Part shown: piece after piece, positions 20,301 to 27,856 of the stretch | Position numbering within the stretch: the first letter of the stretch is position 1 | Layout: every line of letters starts with the position of its first letter | NCBI GenBank assembly: GCA_028284145.1 | Contig: JANQSH010000078.1 | Coordinates: forward strand, 1-61,270 | DNA from: Planctomycetaceae bacterium | Lineage (GTDB): Bacteria; Planctomycetota; Planctomycetia; Planctomycetales; Planctomycetaceae | DNA: 61,270 nucleotides | Direction of reading: 5' to 3' | The notes under the pieces: generated by a model | What the model saw: only the letters and a program-made list of their open reading frames with translations | What the model was told of the DNA's origin: nothing | Databases searched by the model: none | Made by a program: the position numbers and the translations under genes

Positions 20301-21142
20301 GGTTTGGAACCAGCCTGCGTATGCCACTTCGCGATAATTCGACGCGTCGATCCAATGTTGGCACGAATCCGCGTCTCGGTTTGATTCGCTTCTCCCTGCA
20401 ATTGCGTTGTTGCAACATTCGGAGTGAGTTCAATGGTCTGATCCGACTCTGGCACCGAGAGTTCAAATCGGGTGATGCCCACCGTCGGAACAGTCAATTC
20501 CAACGACTTGCCTTCCGGTGCTGATCGCACTTTGCTGATCAACTCCAACTGCACGCGATGTGTTCCCTGCTTCGGCAGCAGGAATTCGTAAGTCCCGTTT
20601 CCGGTTCCTCGCAACAGCACTTTTTCCGACATGCCATTCGCGTTGTCCGCGTCATCAACGACCGGATTGCCAGCTTCGTCCAGAGTTGTCACCGCTCCCA
20701 ACGCGGCGTTGCCAAATTGTACAGGGATCATCGCGACCGGTTTTCCCAAAACCTGAATCGTGAATTCCGCAGAAATGACGGCGCGATTTTTCTGCACTTC
20801 CGCCGAGTAGGAAGCAGAGGTGATCACGGCAGAGGTTTTGGCCGTTTCGTCAATCGGTCGTGTTCCCCCCTGTGACTGTCTCCACAGACGCAGATATTCC
20901 TGATACGGAACAATCACGGTCGAAGTGTGCTGGTCGAGCGCCGTTTTCAGATCTTTGTAAGGAAGATAGATCAACCGATCGAGAAGTGTGGGCTCGCTCG
21001 AAGGCTTCGTCTCTTCAGCAGTGGACGCATCCGCATCACTGGTGACATCCGGCGGAGAAGGCTCTTGTGCGAGACTAAGGACCGTGCCACTGAGCACGAG
21101 GAGCATTACGAGACACCGAACAGCGAGATGGCAACCGGCCAT
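17390..21142 (-). CDS. Large exported membrane protein, unit 1 of the paralogous locus
   Basis: 1250 aa, family not recognised. A signal peptide covers residues 1-25 (LVMLLVLSGTVLSLAQ). Motifs VIVPYQEYLRLW (76-87) and ASYSAEV (110-116) match both units of the downstream giant. About 75-residue modules recur at 441-508, 610-686 and 861-939, each with F-x-(Y/F)-x-(F/Y), a central Pro or Val-rich strand and an L-P-E or V-P-E ending; RQRLAVDFPE at 920-929 parallels RQFLAVDLPE in the neighbour. An acidic linker (740-775) breaks the array. PSQGKPYAFS (1065-1074) precedes helices at about 1088-1107, 1116-1131 and 1145-1161, and a Ser/Glu-rich tail follows. Likely cotranscribed with the giant gene. 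Envelope scaffolding or surface function is a guess. Confidence 0.85.
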   Translation of the reverse strand: MAGCHLAVRCLVMLLVLSGTVLSLAQEPSPPDVTSDADASTAEETKPSSEPTLLDRLIYLPYKDLKTALDQHTSTVIVPYQEYLRLWRQSQGGTRPIDETAKTSAVITSASYSAEVQKNRAVISAEFTIQVLGKPVAMIPVQFGNAALGAVTTLDEAGNPVVDDADNANGMSEKVLLRGTGNGTYEFLLPKQGTHRVQLELISKVRSAPEGKSLELTVPTVGITRFELSVPESDQTIELTPNVATTQLQGEANQTETRIRANIGSTRRIIAKWHTQAGSKPEMELLTSVENDLRVRIGDGLVHTDATLVYRILRGELSKAEIQVPAGHRVLDVSSPSARLKGWRATEKEGRQLITVETLSPVRETLTLEVHTEASQPEEAFPVAGVSKDGTVFGIHSTGVVRESGKLTVSHGSEISLNVEKQEGLTRTDAGPRDKGEASRGLFTYRFYQSQFQLLIQANKVQPRLVAANQSRWVLRKDRIELQTNLNYTIERAGVFELNLQLPENLEIDSVNATNMKEYHVDEKSRQLIVSLNSRHRDALPIQITGHTDIEIQNDERRYDMPVIRPLNVQRESGQFQLYAPPAIDVVTRPQDIQGLYPASQTSAPPVNNARFVASWTFHRQPVALAARLVRRPTRLTADIGTVVSVHEEQSTVQTTLTYHVEHAGVDTFRFAVPEAVSQSVQIESVGDQTEIKQKTRDEVVEDGWSFWTVVTRNEILGDVQFLVRYDIKPTSEDEAKPGDNAAADNQGEAEQIDAGDGEAGDESDAEAGEENESPPKRKTALVIDQPLATGREEGQVIRVYPIRVQGLPAGEEGQPELPLARVVGEVAVSSDQSLSLSVHDLHESVEAIDIRELTRLSGQGSLAFRYFRQPVSITLESEKHKIQEVVETVVSRALIEVVIGRDQTATYRCRYRMKSSERQRLAVDFPEGFVPLNNYLDGQAVDLEMDDSQPHNNGWELRYVNVARTKNSNEEFWLTFHLRTKTTAFASSAGLLNLQFPRIGNHHNGNVVQQQLRTVIWMPDDITLIRRSSRFSRDELIRHRLPKQVNAVLEEWIGGGAGGMVEFPSQGKPYAFSTLGAKDSVQFSWWNTVFYTWFISGTLVVVGFVLRRTSWENKLGILLLVAFVAALYALKDVETVMQTFKAAQYGLIVMLGIWMIHALFGRRLQPAVAGVATSAVTNEAPDVRSSDDVRSSSPETKAGVPSSKEPSVETAVKTSDKETEDNQSENEEASSTPSQTGDNSEEKPPESRT

Positions 21143-21440
21143 TTTTTGCTTCCTGTCAATTTTCTGATTTCCCGCAGGTAATCAAGGTCACATCACATCG
21201 GAAACGCATCTCAAACGAGAGTTGGTCAAAATGCCATATTATTTTGAGATGGCTCTGGGTTGGAATGGTTTCAGAAATCTGCGATGACTGCGCAAAGTTG
21301 CGGATCTTAATTCCATCCACTGTTTTTGCGCAATTTGTGGTAGCTTTTTAATCCCCCTATCGTAACGGACCAGATATGGATTGGCAGCGCGGAAAACCGC
21401 CAATGTGAGACAATTCCGGAATAGTCAGACGGATTTTTTT

Positions 21441-21514
21441 CTGTGGCGGCTTGAGCCTCATTTGGAACTGTGATCGCAGTGTGAGGGCCGCTACAGTGAA
21501 AGGTGGCTTGCAAT
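21441..21514 (+). repeat. Repeat family 2, single unit
   Basis: Starts ctgtggcggcttgagcc, continues catttggaactgtgatcgc and ends ggccgctacag followed by aaggtggcttgcaatg. It abuts family-1 copy D, giving the same composite as at 8.6-8.9 kb but in opposite relative order. Confidence 0.7.
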
Positions 21515-21615
21515 GGAGCGTATTATGCTCTTCTGTGGCGCGAAAATCGTCGTTTGACCTGTAAAGGCAAGATTCCCACGAGCGGGGAACCGTCACACCA
21601 GAAAGTAAACTGCTC
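21515..21615 (-). repeat. Dispersed 98-bp repeat, copy D
   Basis: Reverse-oriented. Ends are gagcgtattatgctc (one G-T wobble in the palindrome) and aactgctc. It lies between the start of the 1250-aa gene and the terminator of the histone-like gene. Confidence 0.85.
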
Positions 21616-21638
21616 CAGTGAGGGAAATCTGGAAATAG

Positions 21639-21672
21639 AAAAAGCGGCTGAGGAAGTCCTCAACCGCTTTTT
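21639..21672 (-). terminator. Rho-independent terminator of histone-like gene
   Basis: AAAAAGCGG plus TGAGG pairs with CCTCA plus CCGCTTTTT around a 4-base loop (AAGT), with one bulged base on each side. Flanking A and T runs make it usable in both directions. It lies about 50 bases after the stop of the Lys-rich gene. Confidence 0.85.
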
Positions 21673-21719
21673 CTCGTTGTAGTTTGGCAGGCTCGAGCCC
21701 TGCTGAATGCGAAGGCCGT

Positions 21720-21998
21720 TTACTTCTTCTTGGCGGTTTTCCGCTTTGCGGTCTTTCGCTTGGGCGCCGCTTTGCGTTTCGCGGGTGCTTTTTTCTTCTT
21801 GGCTGCTTTTTTCTTGGTGGTCTTCTTCTTCACCGTTTTCTTTTTGACGGCTTTTTTCTTGACGGTCTTCTTCTTGGCTGCCTTCTTTTTGGGGGCTGCC
21901 TTCTTCTTCGCTGTTCGCTTCTTCGCAGCCTTCTTCTTCACCGCTTTCTTGGCTGCCTTCTTCACTGTTCTCTTCTTCGTTGCTTTCTTTTTGGCCAC
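21720..21998 (-). CDS. Histone H1-like Lys/Ala-rich DNA-binding protein
   Basis: 92 aa built almost wholly of Lys, Ala, Arg and Thr (MAKKKATKKRTVKKAAKKAV...), with KKxA, KKKTVKKK and KRKTAK repeats like the C-terminal tails of eukaryotic H1 and bacterial Hc1/Hc2-type proteins. It has no hydrophobic core and should bind DNA or RNA nonspecifically. The start is GTG at 21998, supported by a perfect GGAGG eight bases upstream. A strong terminator follows. The gene has a long upstream region with many inverted repeats. Proteins of this kind are known in condensed-nucleoid planctomycetes; a role in nucleoid compaction is inference. Confidence 0.88.
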   Translation of the reverse strand: MAKKKATKKRTVKKAAKKAVKKKAAKKRTAKKKAAPKKKAAKKKTVKKKAVKKKTVKKKTTKKKAAKKKKAPAKRKAAPKRKTAKRKTAKKK

Positions 21999-22720
21999 CG
22001 TAAAATCCTCCTACAGAGCCAACATGGCTGCCTTGTCGCTGGCACCGGGCATTAAATCGACAAGGGCATGCCGGACAGAAATGAATGCCTCCCGCCCATC
22101 AATCCTGATGGACACACGGCAGGTTTTCAGTTTTGTTTGAGACGTCATCGTTGCCATCACTCAACACAAGAATGACGTCAAACGAACCGACAAACAGGTT
22201 ACTGAAAAACCTGCACTGATTTGCTGCACATACTAAGCAATTGAAAAAATAACGCAAGGCATTTATTGCTTCGCACAATGCTCAAACATGTTGTCGTGTC
22301 GTGACTTCCGTCTCGCATGCGTAACGCAACTTTCAAACGGGCATATCAACATGCAAAACATGCGCAGCAACAAACCGCAAAAAAGTCTGTTTTCCCCGGG
22401 AAAAACGAATGTTTTTGTATACACTCGTTTTCTTCGCAACGCACAGTTTTACGACGACACGTAAACGTGCTGTGTTTTCAAGACTTGCAAACCGGCTGAA
22501 AAAAAGTTTACAAAAATTTTTGTCATTACGTGTTCGTAACACGTTTTGATCGCGCAACACATGTTGTTGTGCAATGAAGCGCGCGATATCCTGTTGGTCG
22601 TTTTGTTTGTGGGAACGATGAAAACGCACGACTTCCATGCGTGAAAGTGATGTGCTGATCGACGCTGCCTGTTGAATGACAACGGGAAGACAAAACCAGT
22701 TCCAGCTTATTCATGTTGTT
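21999..22720. promoter_or_regulatory. Long AT-richer upstream region of histone-like gene, rich in inverted repeats
   Basis: About 720 bases with no convincing coding frame. Composition shifts to many aac, cgtgt, acatgt and aaaa/tttt tracts. It holds a clear palindrome ACGTGTTcgtAACACGT at 22528-22544 and several looser ones (acacgtaaacgtgctgtg, caacacatgttgttg). It may be a promoter/leader with regulator sites, or a noncoding RNA; the sequence alone does not decide. Confidence 0.45.
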
Positions 22721-23551
22721 TCAATTCGATGAAACTTCGGCAAGCACTTCCTGCATGTAATCGATACTCTGTCGCGCGATCGTTTCCGCGCCGGGTGAGT
22801 AGTTGAACACCTCGACCGACACCCAACCCAGGTAACCGCTTTCCAACAGCGCGCGAAAAATTGGCTCAAAATCGGTCTCACCCATACCCGGGCCGAGCAG
22901 ATTGATATCATTCACATGAAAGTGGTGCGTTACATCGGCGAAGTCGGCGATCACTTTTTCGATCGAATCTGTTTCCGCCCCGAGCATCGCCTTGACGTCC
23001 TGGTGCAGCACAAAGTTGGGACTGTCGACCCGCTCAATTAACTGTCGAGCTTCTGCGCAGGTGTTCACAAAATCGGTCTCTTTTGGCGTCAAGGGTTCGA
23101 AACAGAGTTCCACGCCCCGCTCTTCCAACACCGGCATGGCAGCCCGAAACACTTCGGCCGCATTCTCCATCGCCTGTTCCAAAGCCATGCCGTCTTCCAG
23201 GTTACGCTGATCTGGCGATCCGAAAACCATCACTTTTCCACCCAAATCAGCACAGGTGTTTGCGAGGTCTTTGAGGTATTCCGTCGTTTTGGAGCGAACG
23301 GTTGCATCAGAGGTCGTGAGGTGCAATCCCTCCGTCTTCGCCAGCAGCCAGTGCAAGCCGATAATTTCCAGATGATGGATGCTGGCTGTGTCGCGCAATT
23401 TCTGCCGCTCGACCGAAGAGACATCTTTGATATCTGGTGCCAGTGTGAATGGTGCGACTTCGACACCACCGTAGCCGCATTGCTGCATGAACGCACATTG
23501 ACGCTCCCATTCCCACCCCTCGAACAGCTCCTGGCAAAGTGCAAATCTCAT
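22721..23551 (-). CDS. Sugar phosphate isomerase/epimerase (xylose isomerase-like TIM barrel)
   Basis: 276 aa from the ATG at 23551 (MRFALCQELF). The fold family is recognised from GYGGVEVAPF near the start, LHWLLAKTEGLHL, VMVFGSPDQR, GVELCFEPLTPKETDFVNT and the late HFHVNDINLLGPG with GWVSVEVF. The conserved Glu/Asp/His residues expected for divalent metal binding are present (Glu in CFEPL, Asp in HQDVKAML, His in HFHVND, Glu in VSVEVF). Substrate not predictable. A longer frame to 23677 adds a basic segment that does not fit the family. It is transcribed divergently from the YTV protein gene. Confidence 0.88.
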   Translation of the reverse strand: MRFALCQELFEGWEWERQCAFMQQCGYGGVEVAPFTLAPDIKDVSSVERQKLRDTASIHHLEIIGLHWLLAKTEGLHLTTSDATVRSKTTEYLKDLANTCADLGGKVMVFGSPDQRNLEDGMALEQAMENAAEVFRAAMPVLEERGVELCFEPLTPKETDFVNTCAEARQLIERVDSPNFVLHQDVKAMLGAETDSIEKVIADFADVTHHFHVNDINLLGPGMGETDFEPIFRALLESGYLGWVSVEVFNYSPGAETIARQSIDYMQEVLAEVSSN

Positions 23552-23919
23552 GGTCTGTTCTCGTGTTGTGGTGGATGTTGGCAAGCCATCGGGAGAGTTG
23601 AACACATTCCGCCTTTTCCGTGATTCTAATAACAAACTGTCCGGCTTGAATCGATTTTGACGGTTGGGTGAAATCATCCGGTTCTAATCATCCGAGAATT
23701 TCGTGGAAATACGGGCTCAACTCAAGCCATGAAGTTTTTATGGCCGAACAAATAGATGAGTGCAAGGGTTTCGCGCTTTGCACGGGCAATCGACTGGCAG
23801 GAACTGCCGGTTGGCCCACCATACCGAAATGAACGGGGTCAAGATGCGACTCCGTTTTGCCAATATTAATGCCAACAATCACGGGCTCAACATCCCGAGT
23901 GGATTCAAGGACTGAATCG
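23552..23919. promoter_or_regulatory. Divergent intergenic region
   Basis: Promoters for the isomerase (minus) and YTV protein (plus) should lie here. I see no gene and no strong hairpin. Confidence 0.35.
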
Positions 23920-25293
23920 ATGATTTACAAAAAATGGTTGTCCGCTGCCACCATGCTGGTGATGCTGGTTGCTGCGGCAAAGACGGTTGAGGCTGGCTAC
24001 TGTGGTGGTACCAGTTTCCGTGTTTGCCCGACTTCAGCCTGTTCGCCCGTGGGTGATTACTGTCAGGCGAAAGCCTGCCCCACAACCTGTTACAAGGTTG
24101 TCAAAGATGTCGTCTGGGATCAGGTCACCGATGTCTGCTGCAAGCAGGTTTATGATACGATTTGCGAAAAGGTTCCCGTGACATGTTACAGAAATGTCAC
24201 CGAAACCTGCTATCGCGAAGAGTGCTACACCGTTTGCAAGCCGGTTTACAAAACGTGCTACAAAACGGTGACTTATACGGTCAACAAGCCGGTACACAGC
24301 ACCTGCTACCGTACGGAAACTTATACCGTTTCCAAACCGGTTTACAAGACCTGCTATCGCAACGAAACGTACACAATCCGCAAACCGGTCTATCAGACTT
24401 GCTACAAGGAAGTCTCTTACACCGTCCCCAGGCGGACTTACAAGACTTGTTATCGCGAAGTCTGCCACACAGCGTATCGTACGGAAACCAAAACCTGCTA
24501 CCGCGATGTCTGCTACACCGTCTGCAAGCCAGTGACGGAATACAAGTGCATTACCGTCTGCGGTGGCGAGTGGCGAACCACAACGCAACATTGTCCCGGC
24601 CCAGTGATGACGAAAGTGATCCGCGATCCCGGCACATGGGAGTGGGACCCTTGTCTGTGTCGATGCGTATACAAACCTGGTTGCTGTCGCACGGTTCAGG
24701 TGCAATGCCCCGGCCGCACGATCTGCAAAAAAATCTGGTGTCCCAAGCCGGTGAAAAAGCGGATTGCCTGCACTCGTTATGTGCAGGGAGTGAAACGCTG
24801 CAAAGTGCCTTACACGGTTTGCCGTCAGGTGCCGTACACCGTTCGTAAAAAAATTCCTTACACCGTCTGCAACACTTCGGTTGAATGTCGTGTGAAACGC
24901 ATTCCAATTACCACCTGTCATTACGTCACCGAATGCAAGACCCGTAAAGTTCCTTACACGGTCTGCCAGATTGTGCAGGAATGCCGGACTCGCAAGGTGC
25001 CGTACACGACTTGCACCTACGTGCAGGAATGCAGGACGAAGAAGATCCCGTACACAACTTGCACCTACGTGCAGGAAGTACGGAAACGCAAAGTGCCTTA
25101 CACGACCACCCGCAAGGTTTGCTATACGACCTATAAAACCGTCGTGCGGCGAATCCCAAGAACCGTGAAATGCCGAACCACACGTTGTGTCCCACGGGTT
25201 GTCTGTCGCAAGGTGCCAGTCACCTGTTGCCCGCAGCCTTGTGCAACACCATGTCTGCAGCCCTGTGAAAACGGTTGCTCAACGGGCAAATGA
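23920..25293 (+). CDS. Cys-rich YTV-repeat surface or cell-wall protein
   Basis: 457 aa from the ATG at 23920 (MIYKKWLSAATMLV), with a signal peptide ending near VEAGYC. The mature part is a run of short units of the type KPVYKTCYRxxTYTV and later RKVPYTxCxxVQEC, rich in Cys, Tyr, Lys, Thr and Val, ending with CxPQPCATPC. This is the YTV domain described from planctomycetes, where such proteins have been found in cell-wall fractions. The many Cys residues suggest disulfide cross-linking of an exported sheet. A middle stretch (DPCLCRCVYKPGC) has denser Cys. The upstream frame from 23857 lacks a signal and is not used. The next gene follows after 109 bases on the same strand. Confidence 0.92.
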   Translation: MIYKKWLSAATMLVMLVAAAKTVEAGYCGGTSFRVCPTSACSPVGDYCQAKACPTTCYKVVKDVVWDQVTDVCCKQVYDTICEKVPVTCYRNVTETCYREECYTVCKPVYKTCYKTVTYTVNKPVHSTCYRTETYTVSKPVYKTCYRNETYTIRKPVYQTCYKEVSYTVPRRTYKTCYREVCHTAYRTETKTCYRDVCYTVCKPVTEYKCITVCGGEWRTTTQHCPGPVMTKVIRDPGTWEWDPCLCRCVYKPGCCRTVQVQCPGRTICKKIWCPKPVKKRIACTRYVQGVKRCKVPYTVCRQVPYTVRKKIPYTVCNTSVECRVKRIPITTCHYVTECKTRKVPYTVCQIVQECRTRKVPYTTCTYVQECRTKKIPYTTCTYVQEVRKRKVPYTTTRKVCYTTYKTVVRRIPRTVKCRTTRCVPRVVCRKVPVTCCPQPCATPCLQPCENGCSTGK

Positions 25294-25402
25294 GACTGAT
25301 TTCAAATTGCAATTGAAAATCAACATCAATTCAGGCTGGGAGGGTTCCCCCCCCCGGCCTGTTTTTCATTCCACATCATCTGTTCCAGGACGACACTTCA
25401 CC

Positions 25403-26296
25403 ATGACGAGTCTGAATATCCTGCTGGTGGGTGATGAGTCTTCTGCGATGCGTACCCTGCAACAAATCGAGAAGACCGATCATAATGTCACCGGCGTCGT
25501 GACAACGGCTCCCGATGAAACAACCGTCCCGGCAGCATTGTGGAACTACGCCCAAAAGAAGAATTATCCGCGTTGGGATTCCCGTCTTGTCAAAGAAGCC
25601 AGTTTTGCTTCGATAGCGAGGGATCGGGCCATCGATCTGTTGCTCAACGTGCATTCGCTGTATCTGATCCATGATGATGTCCTTGCAGCACCGAAAATCG
25701 GCAGCTTCAATCTGCATCCCGGACCGTTGCCGGAATTCGCCGGGTTAAACACAGTCAGTTGGGCCATCCTCACCGGCGCAACAGATTATGGTGTAACGCT
25801 GCACGAAATGGTGGGGCGCATCGACGCCGGACGCATCGCCTACGAATCACGCTTCGTTATCACTCCGCACGAGACCGCATTGTCCCTCTATTCCAAGTGT
25901 CAGCGTGGAGGTATTCCACTGGTGATGCAGCTAATTGCACAAGTGGCGACCGACCCCTCGGACATTCCATTTCAGTCACAGGATCTCAGTCGACGGCGCT
26001 ATTTCAGTGGCAAGTCTCCATTGGATGGTTTAATCGAGTGGAATCAACCGGCTGGGAAAATCGATGCCCTGGTCCGCGCCTGCGATTACCTTCCCTTCTC
26101 CTCGCCCTGGGGACATCCACTCGCCCTGGTTGACGATCGTGAACTCACCATCACAAAGACCTCATTGACGGGAATAACCTGCGATATCGCACCGGGAGAA
26201 TCTCGTCTGGTCGAAAACAAATTACAGGTGGCCACGGCGGATGAGTGGTTGCAAGTCGACCGCGTATTGCACAAGGGCAAAAGTGTGCCTGTATAG
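25403..26296 (+). CDS. Formyltransferase family protein (methionyl-tRNA formyltransferase-like)
   Basis: 297 aa from the ATG at 25403. Formyltransferase landmarks: LLLNVHSLYLI, FNLHPGPLPEFAGLN and GVTLHEMVGRIDAGRI, which carry the Asn/His/Asp catalytic trio of 10-formyl-tetrahydrofolate-dependent transfer. The C-terminal domain (SGKSPLDGLIEW...VRACDYLPFSSPWG) resembles the sugar- or amine-formylating members rather than a typical Fmt tRNA-binding domain, so an aminosugar substrate is possible. The last base of its TAG stop is the first base of repeat copy E. Family firm, substrate uncertain. Confidence 0.85.
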   Translation: MTSLNILLVGDESSAMRTLQQIEKTDHNVTGVVTTAPDETTVPAALWNYAQKKNYPRWDSRLVKEASFASIARDRAIDLLLNVHSLYLIHDDVLAAPKIGSFNLHPGPLPEFAGLNTVSWAILTGATDYGVTLHEMVGRIDAGRIAYESRFVITPHETALSLYSKCQRGGIPLVMQLIAQVATDPSDIPFQSQDLSRRRYFSGKSPLDGLIEWNQPAGKIDALVRACDYLPFSSPWGHPLALVDDRELTITKTSLTGITCDIAPGESRLVENKLQVATADEWLQVDRVLHKGKSVPV

Positions 26297-26394
26297 AGCA
26301 GTTTCCCTTTTCGTGTGACGGTTTTCGCTCGTGGGAGCCTATTATTTACAGGCCAAACGGCGTACATCGCGCCACGGAAGAGTGTAATACGCTC
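26296..26394 (+). repeat. Dispersed 98-bp repeat, copy E
   Basis: Best-formed ends in the window: gagcagtttcccttttcg at left, and gagtgtaatacgctc at right with a T-G wobble in the palindrome. Both flanks are TA, consistent with (but not proof of) a TA target duplication. The left end is flush with the stop codon of the formyltransferase gene. Confidence 0.85.
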
Positions 26395-26757
26395 TAATTG
26401 TGTGATCAGCATCGCATACCTCCACTGCACTTTCTGAAAGAAGATCGGGGGATACTGGAGATTGGGAGGTGGAACATTTTGCGAAAGTATAGCCCGGACG
26501 ACTTGTACGGCCTGGTGCCGTCAGGCAGAGGCGGAATGTGAAAAATTAACTGCGTTGCACTGCTTTGTTTCAGAAGAGTAACGCAGTTCCGCATTGCCCT
26601 GTTTCCCTTGATGCACAATGCGGCTGTCCCATCTGATTCTTTTCCCGGCAGACAAACGACAGGAAGGTCCCTGCCCTATGGAAACTCACAGGCAAACGGC
26701 ACGCGGAACGATACCTTACGAAAACAGCGCATGCTCTGCGACTCTCGGAAGGACAAC
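26395..26757. other. Repeat-laden intergenic region
   Basis: No gene seen. It holds an imperfect element beginning tagcccggacgacttg, family-3 repeat copy 2, and short direct similarity to other gaps. It separates the formyltransferase from a convergent accessory gene. Confidence 0.4.
26632..26689 (+). repeat. Repeat family 3, copy 2
   Basis: ctgattctttt, then gacaaacgacaggaaggtcc and ctgccctatggaaactca. It aligns along nearly its whole length with 4771-4825; arms CAGG/CCTG form a short hairpin. Confidence 0.6.
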
Positions 26758-27297
26758 TTACGACTTCACGTCCATGCACGCGAAGAATCGGTCCGTCGTC
26801 CACGACTCGATCCAATCTCGCAACTCTTCCGGCAAGGGGAATTGGACATCGTTTTCATCCGACCAGTAAGAGAGCCGTTCGAGAGATTCTCCAACAGTGA
26901 AACCGGAATGAAAATCGGAAAGCAAATGAAATTGCCGCGCTGTCAGTTCATGGCAAAGACACTCTTTTTGCGAACGGACGACAACCAGCCAGGTTGCTTC
27001 CGGTGCAGGATGGTCTTCTTGCGACATCGCTCTATTCTGTTGGTTGTTAGAAGCGGAACTGCCGCTTTCCCGGTGAACAGGAAAGTCCGCATGAAACAAT
27101 CGCAACCGCGACGATGTCACCAACCTGGCGTCCATCCATTTTGCAGGGGTGATGGAACGCAACTCGGCGAGTGTTACCGTTTCCTTCACTGCGGAGTCTG
27201 ATTGTGCGACTTCCGCCATGAGTTCTACAAACGCGATACGCTGCTTTTGGAATGCGGTCAGATCGGGTGTCTTGTTTGCGGTATGGGAGTGATCCAT
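26758..27297 (-). CDS. Hypothetical protein with HvfC/DUF2063-like C-terminus, possibly truncated
   Basis: About 179 aa from the ATG at 27297; a longer frame to 27402 overlaps the next gene and is less likely. The C-terminal third (TARQFHLLSDFHSGFTVGESLERL, then LRDWIESWTTDRFF) follows the pattern of the C-terminal part of HvfC/BufC-type proteins, which partner DUF692 enzymes in copper-related peptide maturation. The usual N-terminal DNA-binding-like domain is not clear and no DUF692 gene is adjacent. It may be a remnant of such a system or an unrelated protein. No membrane helix. Low certainty on function. Confidence 0.5.
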   Translation of the reverse strand: MDHSHTANKTPDLTAFQKQRIAFVELMAEVAQSDSAVKETVTLAELRSITPAKWMDARLVTSSRLRLFHADFPVHRESGSSASNNQQNRAMSQEDHPAPEATWLVVVRSQKECLCHELTARQFHLLSDFHSGFTVGESLERLSYWSDENDVQFPLPEELRDWIESWTTDRFFACMDVKS

Positions 27298-27349
27298 CCA
27301 GTTGTGAAGCTTTGAGTAATTGCCTGTAAAACTCTGAAAATTGGTGGCG

Positions 27350-27856
27350 TTATCCAAGATGGGGCTTGAAATGGTTTGGAGGATGGAACCAAACCATTTC
27401 AAGTTGCCTCTTTGTTTTTTCCACCACTTTTTTCATAAGTGATGTAGAAAGCAGCCTCATTGCAAGAAAGACGACCACCCCTGTAAGGGACTCGTAGAAC
27501 ACAACGATCATTGCCCTGTTTACGATAGACGAGTATAGACGTAGCGCAACCGTACGGTTCGGATCTGATGTGGGAAATTCTTCTCGGGGCTTGCTTTCTT
27601 GTTCTTCATCGGAAACAAGGTAAGCAAAAAATGTGACAAAATTGAGCTGGTTCGCTGATTCACAGAGATTGTCAATAAGCTCCAGTCCCTGTTGAACTGA
27701 AGGGTCGTTTAGGCATTTGTTCTGCTTTGCATCTCTAATTGCGTGCAACTTGATTTTCAACAGGTCATGACGCAGATTCGCACCTCTGATCAACACCCAC
27801 ATGACATAAGCGGCGACCCCTGATAGCATTGCTGACCCAATTGCAATTTCAATCAT
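27350..27856 (-). CDS. Hypothetical membrane protein, translationally coupled
   Basis: About 168 aa from the ATG at 27856 (MIEIAIGSAM). It has a helix at the N-terminus (SAMLSGVAAYVMWVLI) and one near the C-terminus (MIVVFYESLTGVVVFLAM), with a charged middle containing a helical segment. The start overlaps the stop of the preceding 97-aa gene as ATGATTGA, the usual sign of coupled translation; an ATG at 27865 is an alternative. Base composition is more AT-rich than the surroundings. Function unknown. Confidence 0.6.
   Translation of the reverse strand: MIEIAIGSAMLSGVAAYVMWVLIRGANLRHDLLKIKLHAIRDAKQNKCLNDPSVQQGLELIDNLCESANQLNFVTFFAYLVSDEEQESKPREEFPTSDPNRTVALRLYSSIVNRAMIVVFYESLTGVVVFLAMRLLSTSLMKKVVEKTKRQLEMVWFHPPNHFKPHLG

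Noticed and set aside
22333..22714. Overlapping minus-strand small frames in the histone upstream region
   Set aside because: Composition and mutual overlap look like chance frames; no ribosome binding site or family.
26296..26394. Clear TA target-site duplication for the 98-bp repeat
   Set aside because: Only copy E has TA on both sides; copies D, F, G, H and I do not, so the claim is not supported across the family.
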